Assembly (NCBI RefSeq): GCF_004614235.1
Contig: NZ_SPVH01000002.1
Span: forward strand, 62,001-126,000
Direction of reading: 5' to 3'
DNA: 64,000 bases
Source of the DNA: Brevundimonas intermedia
GTDB taxonomy: Bacteria; Pseudomonadota; Alphaproteobacteria; Caulobacterales; Caulobacteraceae
In this document: piece after piece, positions 33,574-42,004 of the stretch
How the letters are laid out: the number at the start of each line of letters is the position of its first letter
How positions within the stretch are numbered: position 1 is the stretch's first letter
Position numbers and translations under genes: made by a program
The notes under the pieces: model-generated
Database searches by the model: none
Seen by the model: only the letters and a program-made list of their open reading frames with translations
Told to the model about the DNA's origin: nothing

Positions 33574-33586
33574 GCTGCATTGCAGC
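33574..33586. promoter_or_regulatory. Palindromic site GCTGCA-T-TGCAGC
   Basis: A perfect 6+6 palindrome around one base, in the 289-bp divergent region between the TonB receptor and the amylase gene. It shares the TGCA core with the other presumed LacI-family sites here. Confidence 0.45.
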
Positions 33587-33620
33587 AAATTAAACCCGCG
33601 TTGACAGGCCCGGCCATTGC

Positions 33621-33634
33621 TGCAAAATCTTGCA
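33621..33634. promoter_or_regulatory. Putative MalI (LacI-type) operator at the amylase promoter
   Basis: TGCAA-AATC-TTGCA, perfect 5-bp arms. A TTGACA at 33601-33606 sits 16-17 bp before an AT-rich -10 that overlaps this site, so bound repressor would block the amylase promoter. Further TTGCAA-like half sites lie at 33460-33482 on the receptor side. Confidence 0.55.
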
Positions 33635-33683
33635 AATCGATCTGGAAAGCTTTGCACTTTCCAGACAGCAGGGAGCCAGCGTT

Positions 33684-35477
33684 ATGAGGAAGAGGACCGC
33701 CGTCCGAAACGGACTGCACGCCATGGCGGCCGCAGCGAGCCTGCTGGTCGCCTCCAACGCCAGCGCCGACAGCCTCACCGACCTGCGCCAGCGCCTGCCT
33801 CAGGACGAAGTGATCTATTTCCTGCTTCCGGATCGGTTCGCGAACGGCGATCCATCGAACGACCACGGTGGCTATCCGGCCGAGCGACTGAAGAGCGGCT
33901 TCGACCCGGCCGACACCGACTTCTATCATGGCGGCGACCTGGCGGGCGTGACCCAGCGGCTGGACTATATCCAGGGTCTGGGCGCCACCGCCGTCTGGCT
34001 GGCGCCTGTCTTCAAGAACAAGCCGGTCCAGTCGCACGGCAACTACACCGGCGCGGCGCATCACGGTTACTGGATCACCGACTTCACGGCTGTCGACCCG
34101 CATTTCGGCGACGAGGCGGCGATGCGCGCCCTGGTCGAGGCGGCCCATGCGCGCGGCATGAAGGTCTATCTGGACATCGTCGCCAACCACACCGCCGACG
34201 TGATCCAGTACCGCGAATGTCCCGAGGGGCGCTGCGCCTATCGCAGCCGCGCCGACTATCCCTACACGCGTCGCGGCGGCGTCGATGGCGCGCCGATCAA
34301 CCAAGGCTTCGACGGCCGCGACTTCTCGCGCCTGACCCGGCCCGACTACGCCTACACGCCCTACGTCCCGGCGGGCGAGGAGAACGCCAAGGTTCCGGCC
34401 TGGCTGAACGACCCGATCCATTATCATAACCGGGGCGAGAGCACGTTTTCGGGCGAAAGCTCGCTGGACGGCGACTTCGCCGGTCTGGACGACCTGCTGA
34501 CCGAGGATCCGGTCGTGATCCAGGGCATGATCGACGTCTTCGGCGGCTGGATCGACAAATATGGCATCGACGGCTTCCGCATCGACACGGCCCGCCACGT
34601 GAACCCCGCCTTCTGGCAGGCCTTCATCCCCGCCATGATCGCCCGCGCCGAGGCCAAGGGCATTGCGAACTTCCATATCTTCGGCGAGGTCTATGACCCC
34701 GATCCGGCCGTGACGGCGCGGTTTACGCGGGTCGACGGCTATCCCGCCGTGCTGGACTTCCCGTTCCAGAAACAGGCGGTGGACGCGGCCTCGGGCAAGG
34801 TCGGCACCGACGCCCTGGCCAAGCTGTTCGACGCCGACACGATTTACGACAAGGGCGCCGACACGGCCGCCATCCTGCCGACCTTCCTGGGCAATCACGA
34901 CATGGGCCGGGTCGGCTTCTTCGTGAAACAGGCCAATCCGAACGCGGGCGACGCAGAGCTGCAGTCGCGCATCGCGCTGGCCCATGCCCTGATGATGTTC
35001 AGCCGCGGCGTGCCGACCCTCTATTACGGCGACGAACAGGGCTTCGCCGGCGCGGGCGGATACGGAAACTCGCGCCAGGACATGTGGCCCAGCCAGACCC
35101 CGGTCTATGCGAACGAGACGCCGGTCGGCGGTCGCCAGCCCGCCTATTCCACCGACGCGCCCCTGTATCAGGCCATCGCTGAAATGGCCCGCATCCGCGC
35201 CGCCGAACCGGCCCTGCGACGCGGCCGTCAGGTGGTGCGCGCCTATGGCGACAAGCCGGGCCTGTTCGCCATTTCGCGTATGGGCGAGGACGGGAGTGAA
35301 ATCCTGGTCCTGTTCAACACCTCGACCACGCCCGTCGCCGCCCAGGTCGAGGTGGAGCCCCGCTCGCTTCGGTGGCAGGCTCTGCGCGGCGACTGCGCGG
35401 CCGAGTCGTCGGCTCCGGCCAGTGTCGTCGTCCGCGTCCCTCCCCTCGATTACCTCGTCTGCAAGAGCGTCCCGTGA
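33684..35477 (+). CDS. Secreted alpha-amylase, GH13
   Basis: 597 residues from ATG 33684 (GGGAG upstream), with a signal peptide ending near SNASA. GH13 catalytic residues are intact: Asp nucleophile in GFRIDTARH, Glu acid/base in FGEVYD, and the third Asp in FLGNHDMGR. Conserved region I is VYLDIVANHT. It hydrolyses alpha-1,4-glucans in the periplasm or outside, feeding the TonB receptor and glucosidases. Its stop overlaps the GTG start of the next GH13 gene by 4 bp (GTGA). The operon follows a TGCAA/TTGCA operator. Confidence 0.94.
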   Translation: MRKRTAVRNGLHAMAAAASLLVASNASADSLTDLRQRLPQDEVIYFLLPDRFANGDPSNDHGGYPAERLKSGFDPADTDFYHGGDLAGVTQRLDYIQGLGATAVWLAPVFKNKPVQSHGNYTGAAHHGYWITDFTAVDPHFGDEAAMRALVEAAHARGMKVYLDIVANHTADVIQYRECPEGRCAYRSRADYPYTRRGGVDGAPINQGFDGRDFSRLTRPDYAYTPYVPAGEENAKVPAWLNDPIHYHNRGESTFSGESSLDGDFAGLDDLLTEDPVVIQGMIDVFGGWIDKYGIDGFRIDTARHVNPAFWQAFIPAMIARAEAKGIANFHIFGEVYDPDPAVTARFTRVDGYPAVLDFPFQKQAVDAASGKVGTDALAKLFDADTIYDKGADTAAILPTFLGNHDMGRVGFFVKQANPNAGDAELQSRIALAHALMMFSRGVPTLYYGDEQGFAGAGGYGNSRQDMWPSQTPVYANETPVGGRQPAYSTDAPLYQAIAEMARIRAAEPALRRGRQVVRAYGDKPGLFAISRMGEDGSEILVLFNTSTTPVAAQVEVEPRSLRWQALRGDCAAESSAPASVVVRVPPLDYLVCKSVP

Positions 35478-37114
35478 CTGCCCAGCCTCTCGATCTTTCC
35501 ACGGCTGACGCCGCCCCTGCCCTTGCCCACGACTGGTGGCGGGGGGCGGTCCTGTATCAGATCTACCCGCGCAGCTTCGCCGACTCCAACGACGACGGCG
35601 TCGGCGACCTGAAGGGGATCACCGAGCATCTGGATCATGTCGCGTCGCTGGGCGTGGACGGGGTCTGGCTGTCGCCCTTCTTCACGTCGCCGATGAAGGA
35701 CTTCGGCTATGACGTCTCGGACTATTGCGACGTCGATCCGATCTTCGGCGACCTCGCCGACTTCGACGCCCTGATCGCGCGCGCCCATGCCCTGGGCCTG
35801 AAGGTCGTCATCGATCAGGTCTTTTCCCACACCTCCGACGAACACCCCTGGTTCATCGACAGCCGCGCCAGCCGAAACGGCGAACACGCCGACTGGTATG
35901 TCTGGGCCGACGCCAAGCCGGACGGCTCGCCGCCGTCGAACTGGCAGTCGGTGTTCGGCGGCCCGGCCTGGACCTGGGATGCGCGGCGCGGCCAGTACTA
36001 CATGCACAACTTCCTGGCCTCCCAGCCTCAGCTGAACGTCAGGAACCCGGCGGTGCAGGACGCCCTGATCGCGGCGGCCCGCTTCTGGCTGGACAAGGGG
36101 GTGGACGGCTTCCGCCTTGACGCCATCAACTTCGCCATCCACGACCCGTCCCTGCGCGACAATCCGCCCATCGCCGACGGCAAGAAGCGGACCCGCCCGT
36201 TCGACTTCCAGGACAAAATCTACAACCAGTCCCACCCGGACATCATCGGCTTCCTGAACCGCGTTCGCGCCCTGACCGACAGTTACGAAGGCCGGTTCAC
36301 GGTGGCGGAGGTCGGCGGCGATCACGCCGACCGCGAGATGAAGGAATTCACCGCCGGAAACGACCGCCTGCACTCGGCCTACGGCTTCCTCTACCTCTAC
36401 GCCGACACGCTGAAGAGCGAACTGATCGGCCTGGGCGACAGCATGTGGCCGGACCAGCAGGGTGAAGGCTGGCCGTCCTGGACCTTCTCGAACCACGATG
36501 CGCCGCGTGCGGTGTCCCGTTGGGCGCAAGGCCGCGACGAGAAGGCCTTTTCGGAAATGGCCCTGCTGCTGCTGATCAGCCTGCGCGGCAATGTCTTCGT
36601 TTATCAGGGGGAGGAACTGGGCCTGCCCCAGGCCCAGGTGCCGTTCGAACGGCTGGTCGATCCCGAGGCCATCGCCAACTGGCCCCTGACCCTGGGTCGC
36701 GACGGCGCCCGCACGCCGATCCCCTGGGTGGCGTCGGCGCCCAACGCCGGCTTCTCGACGGTCGAGCCCTGGCTGCCGGTCGATCCGCGCCATTTGCCGC
36801 TGGCGGTGGACGCGCAGGAGGCCGATCCGACCTCGGTTCTGCACGTCGCCCGCCGCATCATCGCCCTGCGTCATGCGCACCCTGCGCTGCGCACCGGCGG
36901 GCTGGAGCTGGTCGAAGGACCGCAGGATCTGCTTGTCTTCCACCGCTTCGAACGCGTTGACGGCGGTGAACGCCTGTTGTGCGTCTTCAACCTCAGCCAC
37001 GCCCCCATCGGGTGGTCGCCGCCTGCGGGTGCGCGTCGCCTTGAGGCCATCAACTGGACCGAGGCGGACGGACAGACCCTGGCGCCCCTCGCCGGCCTGT
37101 TGTTCGCGGTCTGA
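35474..37114 (+). CDS. Alpha-glucosidase, GH13 (oligo-1,6-glucosidase-like)
   Basis: 546 residues from the GTG overlapping the amylase stop. No signal peptide is seen, so it acts in the cytoplasm on imported maltose and dextrins. Features of GH13 alpha-glucosidases: WWRGAVLYQIYPRSFADSNDDGVGDL, nucleophile in GFRLDAINF, acid/base in VAEVGGD, and SNHDAPR. It releases glucose from the non-reducing ends. The LacI regulator gene is convergent 8 bp downstream. Confidence 0.94.
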   Translation: MTAQPLDLSTADAAPALAHDWWRGAVLYQIYPRSFADSNDDGVGDLKGITEHLDHVASLGVDGVWLSPFFTSPMKDFGYDVSDYCDVDPIFGDLADFDALIARAHALGLKVVIDQVFSHTSDEHPWFIDSRASRNGEHADWYVWADAKPDGSPPSNWQSVFGGPAWTWDARRGQYYMHNFLASQPQLNVRNPAVQDALIAAARFWLDKGVDGFRLDAINFAIHDPSLRDNPPIADGKKRTRPFDFQDKIYNQSHPDIIGFLNRVRALTDSYEGRFTVAEVGGDHADREMKEFTAGNDRLHSAYGFLYLYADTLKSELIGLGDSMWPDQQGEGWPSWTFSNHDAPRAVSRWAQGRDEKAFSEMALLLLISLRGNVFVYQGEELGLPQAQVPFERLVDPEAIANWPLTLGRDGARTPIPWVASAPNAGFSTVEPWLPVDPRHLPLAVDAQEADPTSVLHVARRIIALRHAHPALRTGGLELVEGPQDLLVFHRFERVDGGERLLCVFNLSHAPIGWSPPAGARRLEAINWTEADGQTLAPLAGLLFAV

Positions 37115-37122
37115 GGATGGGT

Positions 37123-38142
37123 TCAGCCGCCGCAGGTCTCGCGCACGATCAGCTCGGTGGGCACCCGCTCCGACCGGCCGGCGCCGACGTCGGCGCCGCC
37201 GTGGTCCAGCAGTTTGGACACCATCAGCCGTCCGGCCTTCATCGTGTCCTGGGCGATGGTGGACAGGGCCGGGCGCGAGTAGCGGCTGAACGGCACATTG
37301 TCGAAACCGATGACCGAGACCTGGCCCGGCACGTCGATACCGGCGTGCAACAGGGCGCGCACGGCGCCCAGGGCGATCTGGTCGGAGGCGGCCACCACCC
37401 CGTCGAAGGCGACGCCGCGTCGGATCAGGGCGTCCACCGTGGCCTCGGCCGACTCGACCTCGAAATGAGCCGATACGATCAGGTCCGGCTCGACCGCCAG
37501 TCCGGCCTGGGCCAGGGCGTCCAGATAGCCGCGATGCCGCTGCATCGACTCGGGCGGATCCAGGTCGCCCAGGAAGACGATGCGCTTTCGCCCCAGCCGC
37601 GCCAGATGCAGGGTCGCGCGCCGTCCGCCCGAGATATTGTCCGAGCCGATGGAGCAATAGTCCTGATCGGGCAGTTCGGCGCCCCAGACGACGAAGCGAT
37701 GGTCGGCGTCCACCAGCCGGTTGAAGGCCGAATGCAGGCTGGACTGACCCAGGAAGATCACCCCGTCCGCGCGGCTGGTGTTCAGGGCGCCCGACAGCTC
37801 GTCATAGTTGGCGGGCGAGATATGGCTCATCAGCAGGTCGCAACCCCGCTCGCGCGCCGCCTCGCCCACCCCGGCCAGCAGTTCCAGGAAGAAGGGATCG
37901 CTGAGGCGCCCTTCCCGACCCTGCGGACGCGGCACGACCAGGGCGATGGTGCCCTGGGCGCCGATGGGGCCGGCGGGCATGTGGCGGCGGAACGGATAGT
38001 CGTGCTCCTTGGCCAGCTTCCAGATCGTCTGTTTGGTGCGGTCGTTGACGGCGGGGCTGTCATTGAGCGCGCGCGAGGCGGTGGCGATGGACACGCCGGC
38101 CAAGCGAGCGATGTCTTCCAGACGGGTAGTCTTGCGGCTCAA
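37123..38142 (-). CDS. LacI-family regulator of the maltodextrin locus (MalI-like)
   Basis: 339 residues. The N-terminal LacI helix-turn-helix is RLEDIARLAGVSIATASRALNDSPAVNDRTK with the hinge after it. The periplasmic-binding-like effector domain follows (VVPRPQGREGRLSDPFFLELLAGV ... VIGFDNVPFSRYSRPALSTI). In Caulobacter a LacI-type repressor encoded in the same place controls malA and responds to maltose. It lies between the two sets of hydrolases, divergent from the GH97 gene, with a TGCA-type site in the shared promoter. Confidence 0.9.
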   Translation of the reverse strand: MSRKTTRLEDIARLAGVSIATASRALNDSPAVNDRTKQTIWKLAKEHDYPFRRHMPAGPIGAQGTIALVVPRPQGREGRLSDPFFLELLAGVGEAARERGCDLLMSHISPANYDELSGALNTSRADGVIFLGQSSLHSAFNRLVDADHRFVVWGAELPDQDYCSIGSDNISGGRRATLHLARLGRKRIVFLGDLDPPESMQRHRGYLDALAQAGLAVEPDLIVSAHFEVESAEATVDALIRRGVAFDGVVAASDQIALGAVRALLHAGIDVPGQVSVIGFDNVPFSRYSRPALSTIAQDTMKAGRLMVSKLLDHGGADVGAGRSERVPTELIVRETCGG

Positions 38143-38174
38143 GGTCGCGGGTCCTCACAGCAGCATGGCGACGC

Positions 38175-38190
38175 TGCAAATTTTTCTGCA
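38175..38190. promoter_or_regulatory. Putative LacI-type operator between the regulator and GH97 genes
   Basis: tgcaaa, four bases (tttt), tctgca; arms match at 5 of 6 positions. It resembles the site at 33621 but with arms one base longer and slightly wider total length. It lies 56 bp before the GH97 start and 33 bp before the regulator start, so it could control both. Confidence 0.45.
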
Positions 38191-38245
38191 AATATTTCAG
38201 CCACCGTTCGCGGCGGTTGGCAAGAGGCGGCGTAACGGAGTTCCC

Positions 38246-40309
38246 ATGATGCAACGCAGATCCTTCCTGGCCCTTGGCGGCGCTTCGATCCTGGCTTTCG
38301 GAGCGACCGGCGTGCGCGCCCAGACCACGCCGACCCATGCCCGCGCCAGCTCGCCGGGCGGCATGCTGACGGTCGAGGCCTTCACCGACAACGACGGCCG
38401 GCCGATGTATTCGGTGCTGCGCCAGGGCCGGGTCGTGGTGGCCCCGTCCAAGCTGGGCTTCCTGCTGACCGACGCCCCCGCCATCGAGCGCGGCTTGGCC
38501 ATCACCGCCGGTCAGCCGGTCACCGTGGAAGAGACCTGGCAGCAGCCGTGGGGCGAGCGGCGCCTGATCCGCAACCACTACAACGAATGGCGCGTGTCCT
38601 ATGCCGAGCGTTCGGGTCTGCAACGCCGCGTGGACGTGGTGTTCCGCCTGTACGACGACGGCCTGGGCTTCCGCTACGAGTTCCCGGACCAGGCCGCGCT
38701 GAAAACCGTCCGCATCGGGTCGGAAATCACCGAGTTCAACCTGGCCGAAAACGGCGAGGCCCTGTGGTGCCCGGCTTGGGAATGGAACCGCGAGGAATAC
38801 CTCTACAGCCGCACGCCGATCGACGCGGTGGGCAGCGCCCAGACCCCGATGACGGTCAAGGGCCAGTCGGGCCTGCACGTCTCGATCCACGAGGCCGCCT
38901 GCATCGACTACGCCGGCATGAACCTGCGCCGCTCCGAAGGCACCAACTTCCGCGCCCAGCTGACGCCTGGCCTGACCAACGCCGCCGTGGTGCGCCAGGC
39001 GCCGTTCAACACCCCGTGGCGCACGCTGCAGATTTCGGACAGCGCGGCGGGTCTGATCGATTCCAGCCTGATCCTGAACCTCAACGAGCCCAACAAGCTG
39101 GGCGACGTCAGCTGGTTCAAGCCGATGAAATACGTCGGCGTCTGGTGGGAAATGCACTTGGAGCTGAAGAGCTGGAACGCTGGCCCCAAGCATGGCGCGA
39201 CCACCGAAAACACGATCAAACACATCGACTTCGCGGCCAAGCACGGCTTTGGCGGCGTCCTGGTCGAGGGCTGGAACAAGGGCTGGGACGGCCAGTGGTT
39301 CGCCAATGGTTCGGACTTCAGCTTCACCGAGGCCTATCCCGATTTCGACATCGAGGCGGTCTGCGCCCACGCCCGGTCCAAGGGCGTGCAGTTGATCGGC
39401 CACCACGAAACCGGCGGCAACGCCTTCCACTATGAACAGCAGCTGGAACCGGCGATGGCCCTGTATGAACGCCTCGGCGTCCATTCGGTGAAGACCGGCT
39501 ATGTCGCGGATGCGCAGGGCGCGCGCGTCGCCGGGCCGGACGGCCAGATGGTCATGGCTTGGCACGAAAGCCAGGCGATGGCCCAACACCATATGAAGGT
39601 CGTCGAGGCCGGCGCCCGTCACAAGGTGGCGATCAACGCCCACGAGCCGTTCAAGGACACCGGCCTGCGCCGGACCTATCCGAACATCATCAGCCGCGAG
39701 GGCCAGCGCGGTATGGAATATTCGGCCTGGGGCAATCCGTCGAACCCGCCCGAGCACGTGCCGAACCTGGTCTTCACCCGCCTTCTGGCCGGGCCGATGG
39801 ACTATACGCCCGGCATCTTCGGCATGGAAACGCGCAGCCCGCAGGGCATCCAGACCACCTGGGCCAAGCAGCTGGCCTATTACGTCGTCATCTACAGCCC
39901 GATCCAGATGGCCGCCGACCTGCTGGTCAATTACGAGAACAATCCCGGCCCGTTCCAATTCATCAAGGACGTGCCTGTCGACTGGGACGAGAGCCGCACC
40001 CTGGCCGCCGAAATGGGCGACTATGTCGTCACCGCCCGCAAGGAACGCGGCACGGACATCTGGGCTCTGGGGGCCGTCACCGACGAACATCCGCGCGTCC
40101 TGTCCGCGCCGCTGGACTTCCTGGACGCCGGCCGTCGCTATCGCGCGGAGATCTACCGCGACGGCCCCGACGCCGACTATAAGGGCAAGCGCGAGGACAT
40201 CGTCATCGAACAGCGCGAGGTGACCTCGGCCGACGTCCTGACCCTGGCCCTGGCCCCCGGCGGCGGCCAGGCGATCCGCTTCGTGCCGCTGGGCCGGAGC
40301 CGTCGGTGA
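38246..40309 (+). CDS. GH97 alpha-glucosidase (SusB-like), possible Tat substrate
   Basis: 687 residues; two adjacent ATG codons, first at 38246 with GGAG upstream. The N-terminus MMQRRSFLALGGASILAFG has a twin-arginine motif and a hydrophobic core ending near VRA, which points to folded export to the periplasm. GH97 features include VGVWWEMHLELKSWN, GGVLVEGWNKGW, HHETGGNAFHYE, INAHEPFKDTGLRRTYPN and SREGQRGMEYSAWG. The glutamates in HHET, NAHEP and REGQ correspond to the general-base/acid set of inverting SusB-type enzymes. It would cleave maltodextrins to glucose. It is the first gene of an operon with an MFS carrier and a glucoamylase. Confidence 0.92.
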   Translation: MMQRRSFLALGGASILAFGATGVRAQTTPTHARASSPGGMLTVEAFTDNDGRPMYSVLRQGRVVVAPSKLGFLLTDAPAIERGLAITAGQPVTVEETWQQPWGERRLIRNHYNEWRVSYAERSGLQRRVDVVFRLYDDGLGFRYEFPDQAALKTVRIGSEITEFNLAENGEALWCPAWEWNREEYLYSRTPIDAVGSAQTPMTVKGQSGLHVSIHEAACIDYAGMNLRRSEGTNFRAQLTPGLTNAAVVRQAPFNTPWRTLQISDSAAGLIDSSLILNLNEPNKLGDVSWFKPMKYVGVWWEMHLELKSWNAGPKHGATTENTIKHIDFAAKHGFGGVLVEGWNKGWDGQWFANGSDFSFTEAYPDFDIEAVCAHARSKGVQLIGHHETGGNAFHYEQQLEPAMALYERLGVHSVKTGYVADAQGARVAGPDGQMVMAWHESQAMAQHHMKVVEAGARHKVAINAHEPFKDTGLRRTYPNIISREGQRGMEYSAWGNPSNPPEHVPNLVFTRLLAGPMDYTPGIFGMETRSPQGIQTTWAKQLAYYVVIYSPIQMAADLLVNYENNPGPFQFIKDVPVDWDESRTLAAEMGDYVVTARKERGTDIWALGAVTDEHPRVLSAPLDFLDAGRRYRAEIYRDGPDADYKGKREDIVIEQREVTSADVLTLALAPGGGQAIRFVPLGRSRR

Positions 40310-40332
40310 TTAGCGGCCATCAGACCCCAAAG

Positions 40333-40438
40333 CCGTCATCCTCGGGCTTGTCCCGAGGATCCAGACTCCCGGTGTCCGCCGGTGCGTCACGTCCTCGACG
40401 GAGTCTCTGGATCCTAGGCGCAAGGCCTAGGATGACGG
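40333..40438. repeat. 106-bp inverted repeat (REP-like doublet)
   Basis: Left half begins ccgtcatcctcgggcttg, right half ends ggcctaggatgacgg. Over about 37 bp the halves are near-perfect inverted copies (both read CCGTCATCCT..GGATCCAGA..CTCC), and each half folds on itself (CCTCGGG/CCCGAGG; CCTAGGCC/GGCCTAGG). It fills the gap between the GH97 and MFS genes and ends 20 bp before the MFS start. The sequence type is familiar from alphaproteobacterial intergenic regions. Confidence 0.75.
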
Positions 40439-40457
40439 CAATGAGGAGAGGCAAGGC

Positions 40458-41996
40458 ATGAGCCTGCTCGCCCACCGCCCGCGCCTGTCCGGCCTGGCGA
40501 TCTGGAACATGTGCGTCGGCTTCTTCGGCATCCAGATCGGCTTCGGCCTGCAGAACGCCAACACCAGCCGGATCTTCCAGACCCTGGGCGCCGAGGTGGA
40601 TTCGCTGGCCATCCTGTGGATCGCCGCCCCGCTGACCGGCCTGCTGGTCCAGCCGATCATCGGCCATTTCAGCGACAAGACCTGGACCCGGTTCGGGCGT
40701 CGGCGCCCCTATTTCCTGGTCGGGGCCATACTGACCACCCTGGCCCTGATCGCCATGCCCAACAGCCCCAGCCTGTGGTTCGCCGCGGCCATGCTGTGGA
40801 TCATGGACGCCTCGATCAATATCACCATGGAGCCGTTCCGCGCCTTCGTCGGCGACAATCTGCCGGAGGAGCAGCGCACCGCCGGCTATGCGATGCAGAG
40901 CTTCTTCATCGGCGCGGGTGCGGTGTTCGCCTCGACCCTGCCGTGGCTTCTGTCCAACGTCTTCAACATCGCCTCGACGGCCGAAGCTGGCGTCGTTCCC
41001 CTGTCGGTCAAGATCGCCTTCTACGTCGGCGCGGCGGGCCTGTTCGCAGCCGTGCTGTGGACCGTGCTGAGCACAAAGGAATACAGCCCCGAACAGATCG
41101 CCGCCTTCGAACGCGCCAAGCAGGAGGCTCTGGGCGCATCCGTCGATGACGGCCCCGAGGCGCCGGCCCGCAGCGTTCAAGGCTGGATGACGTCGGGCCT
41201 GGTCTGCGCGGTGCTGGGCGGGCTGGGCTTCGTGCTGATTTCAGTGCTGGATCTGGAAAAGGAGCTGCTGGTCCTGGCCGGCTTCTTCGCCGGTTTCGGC
41301 CTGCTGCAGATCGCGGTCGGCGTGATGCAACGCCGCCGCATCGTCAACGCCGCAACCGAGATCCTGAACGACATCTTCCGCATGCCGCAGACGATGCGCG
41401 GCCTGGCGGTCGTCCAGTTCTTCAGCTGGTTCGCCCTGTTCGCCATGTGGATCTACACCACCGCCGCCGTGACCCGCGTCCATTACGGCACGACCGACAC
41501 GACCTCGGCCGCCTATGCGACCGGCGCCGACTGGGTCGGGGTTCTGTTCGGCGTCTATAACGGCGTGGCGGCCCTGGCGGCCTTCACCCTGCCGGTTCTG
41601 GCCAAGCGCATCGGCCGCAAGACGACCCACGCCCTGATGCTGTTTCTGGGCGCGGCGGGCCTGTTCGGGGTCTTCTTAATCCGCGATCCAGCCCTGCTGT
41701 GGCTGCCGATGATCGGCGTCGGCTTCGCCTGGGCCTCGATCGTCTCCATGCCCTACGCCATCCTGTCGGCGGCGGTGCCGGACCGGAAGATGGGCGTCTA
41801 TATGGGCGTCTTCAACATCTTCATCGTCGTGCCGCAGTTGCTGGCCGCCACCGTCCTGGGCCTGATCCTGAAGACCCTGTTCGACGGCCAGGCGATCTGG
41901 GCCCTGGTGCTGGGCGCCGTCTCCTTCGTGCTGGCTGCGGTCAGCGCGCTGTTCGTCCGCGAGTCCCGCTCGCTTCCCCCCACGCGCAATCCGTGA
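40458..41996 (+). CDS. MFS maltose/sugar transporter (MalY/SLC45-like)
   Basis: 512 residues with about twelve helices. The first is IWNMCVGFFGIQIGFGLQN, followed by the family stretch WIAAPLTGLLVQPIIGHFSDKTWTRFGRRRPY. An acidic loop (EAPARSVQGW) separates the halves. It belongs to the GPH/SLC45-like sugar carriers that move sucrose or maltose with protons or cations at the inner membrane. In Caulobacter the MFS protein MalY of the same locus takes up maltose. The glucoamylase gene begins 8 bp downstream. Confidence 0.9.
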   Translation: MSLLAHRPRLSGLAIWNMCVGFFGIQIGFGLQNANTSRIFQTLGAEVDSLAILWIAAPLTGLLVQPIIGHFSDKTWTRFGRRRPYFLVGAILTTLALIAMPNSPSLWFAAAMLWIMDASINITMEPFRAFVGDNLPEEQRTAGYAMQSFFIGAGAVFASTLPWLLSNVFNIASTAEAGVVPLSVKIAFYVGAAGLFAAVLWTVLSTKEYSPEQIAAFERAKQEALGASVDDGPEAPARSVQGWMTSGLVCAVLGGLGFVLISVLDLEKELLVLAGFFAGFGLLQIAVGVMQRRRIVNAATEILNDIFRMPQTMRGLAVVQFFSWFALFAMWIYTTAAVTRVHYGTTDTTSAAYATGADWVGVLFGVYNGVAALAAFTLPVLAKRIGRKTTHALMLFLGAAGLFGVFLIRDPALLWLPMIGVGFAWASIVSMPYAILSAAVPDRKMGVYMGVFNIFIVVPQLLAATVLGLILKTLFDGQAIWALVLGAVSFVLAAVSALFVRESRSLPPTRNP

Positions 41997-42004
41997 GGAC
42001 CTCC

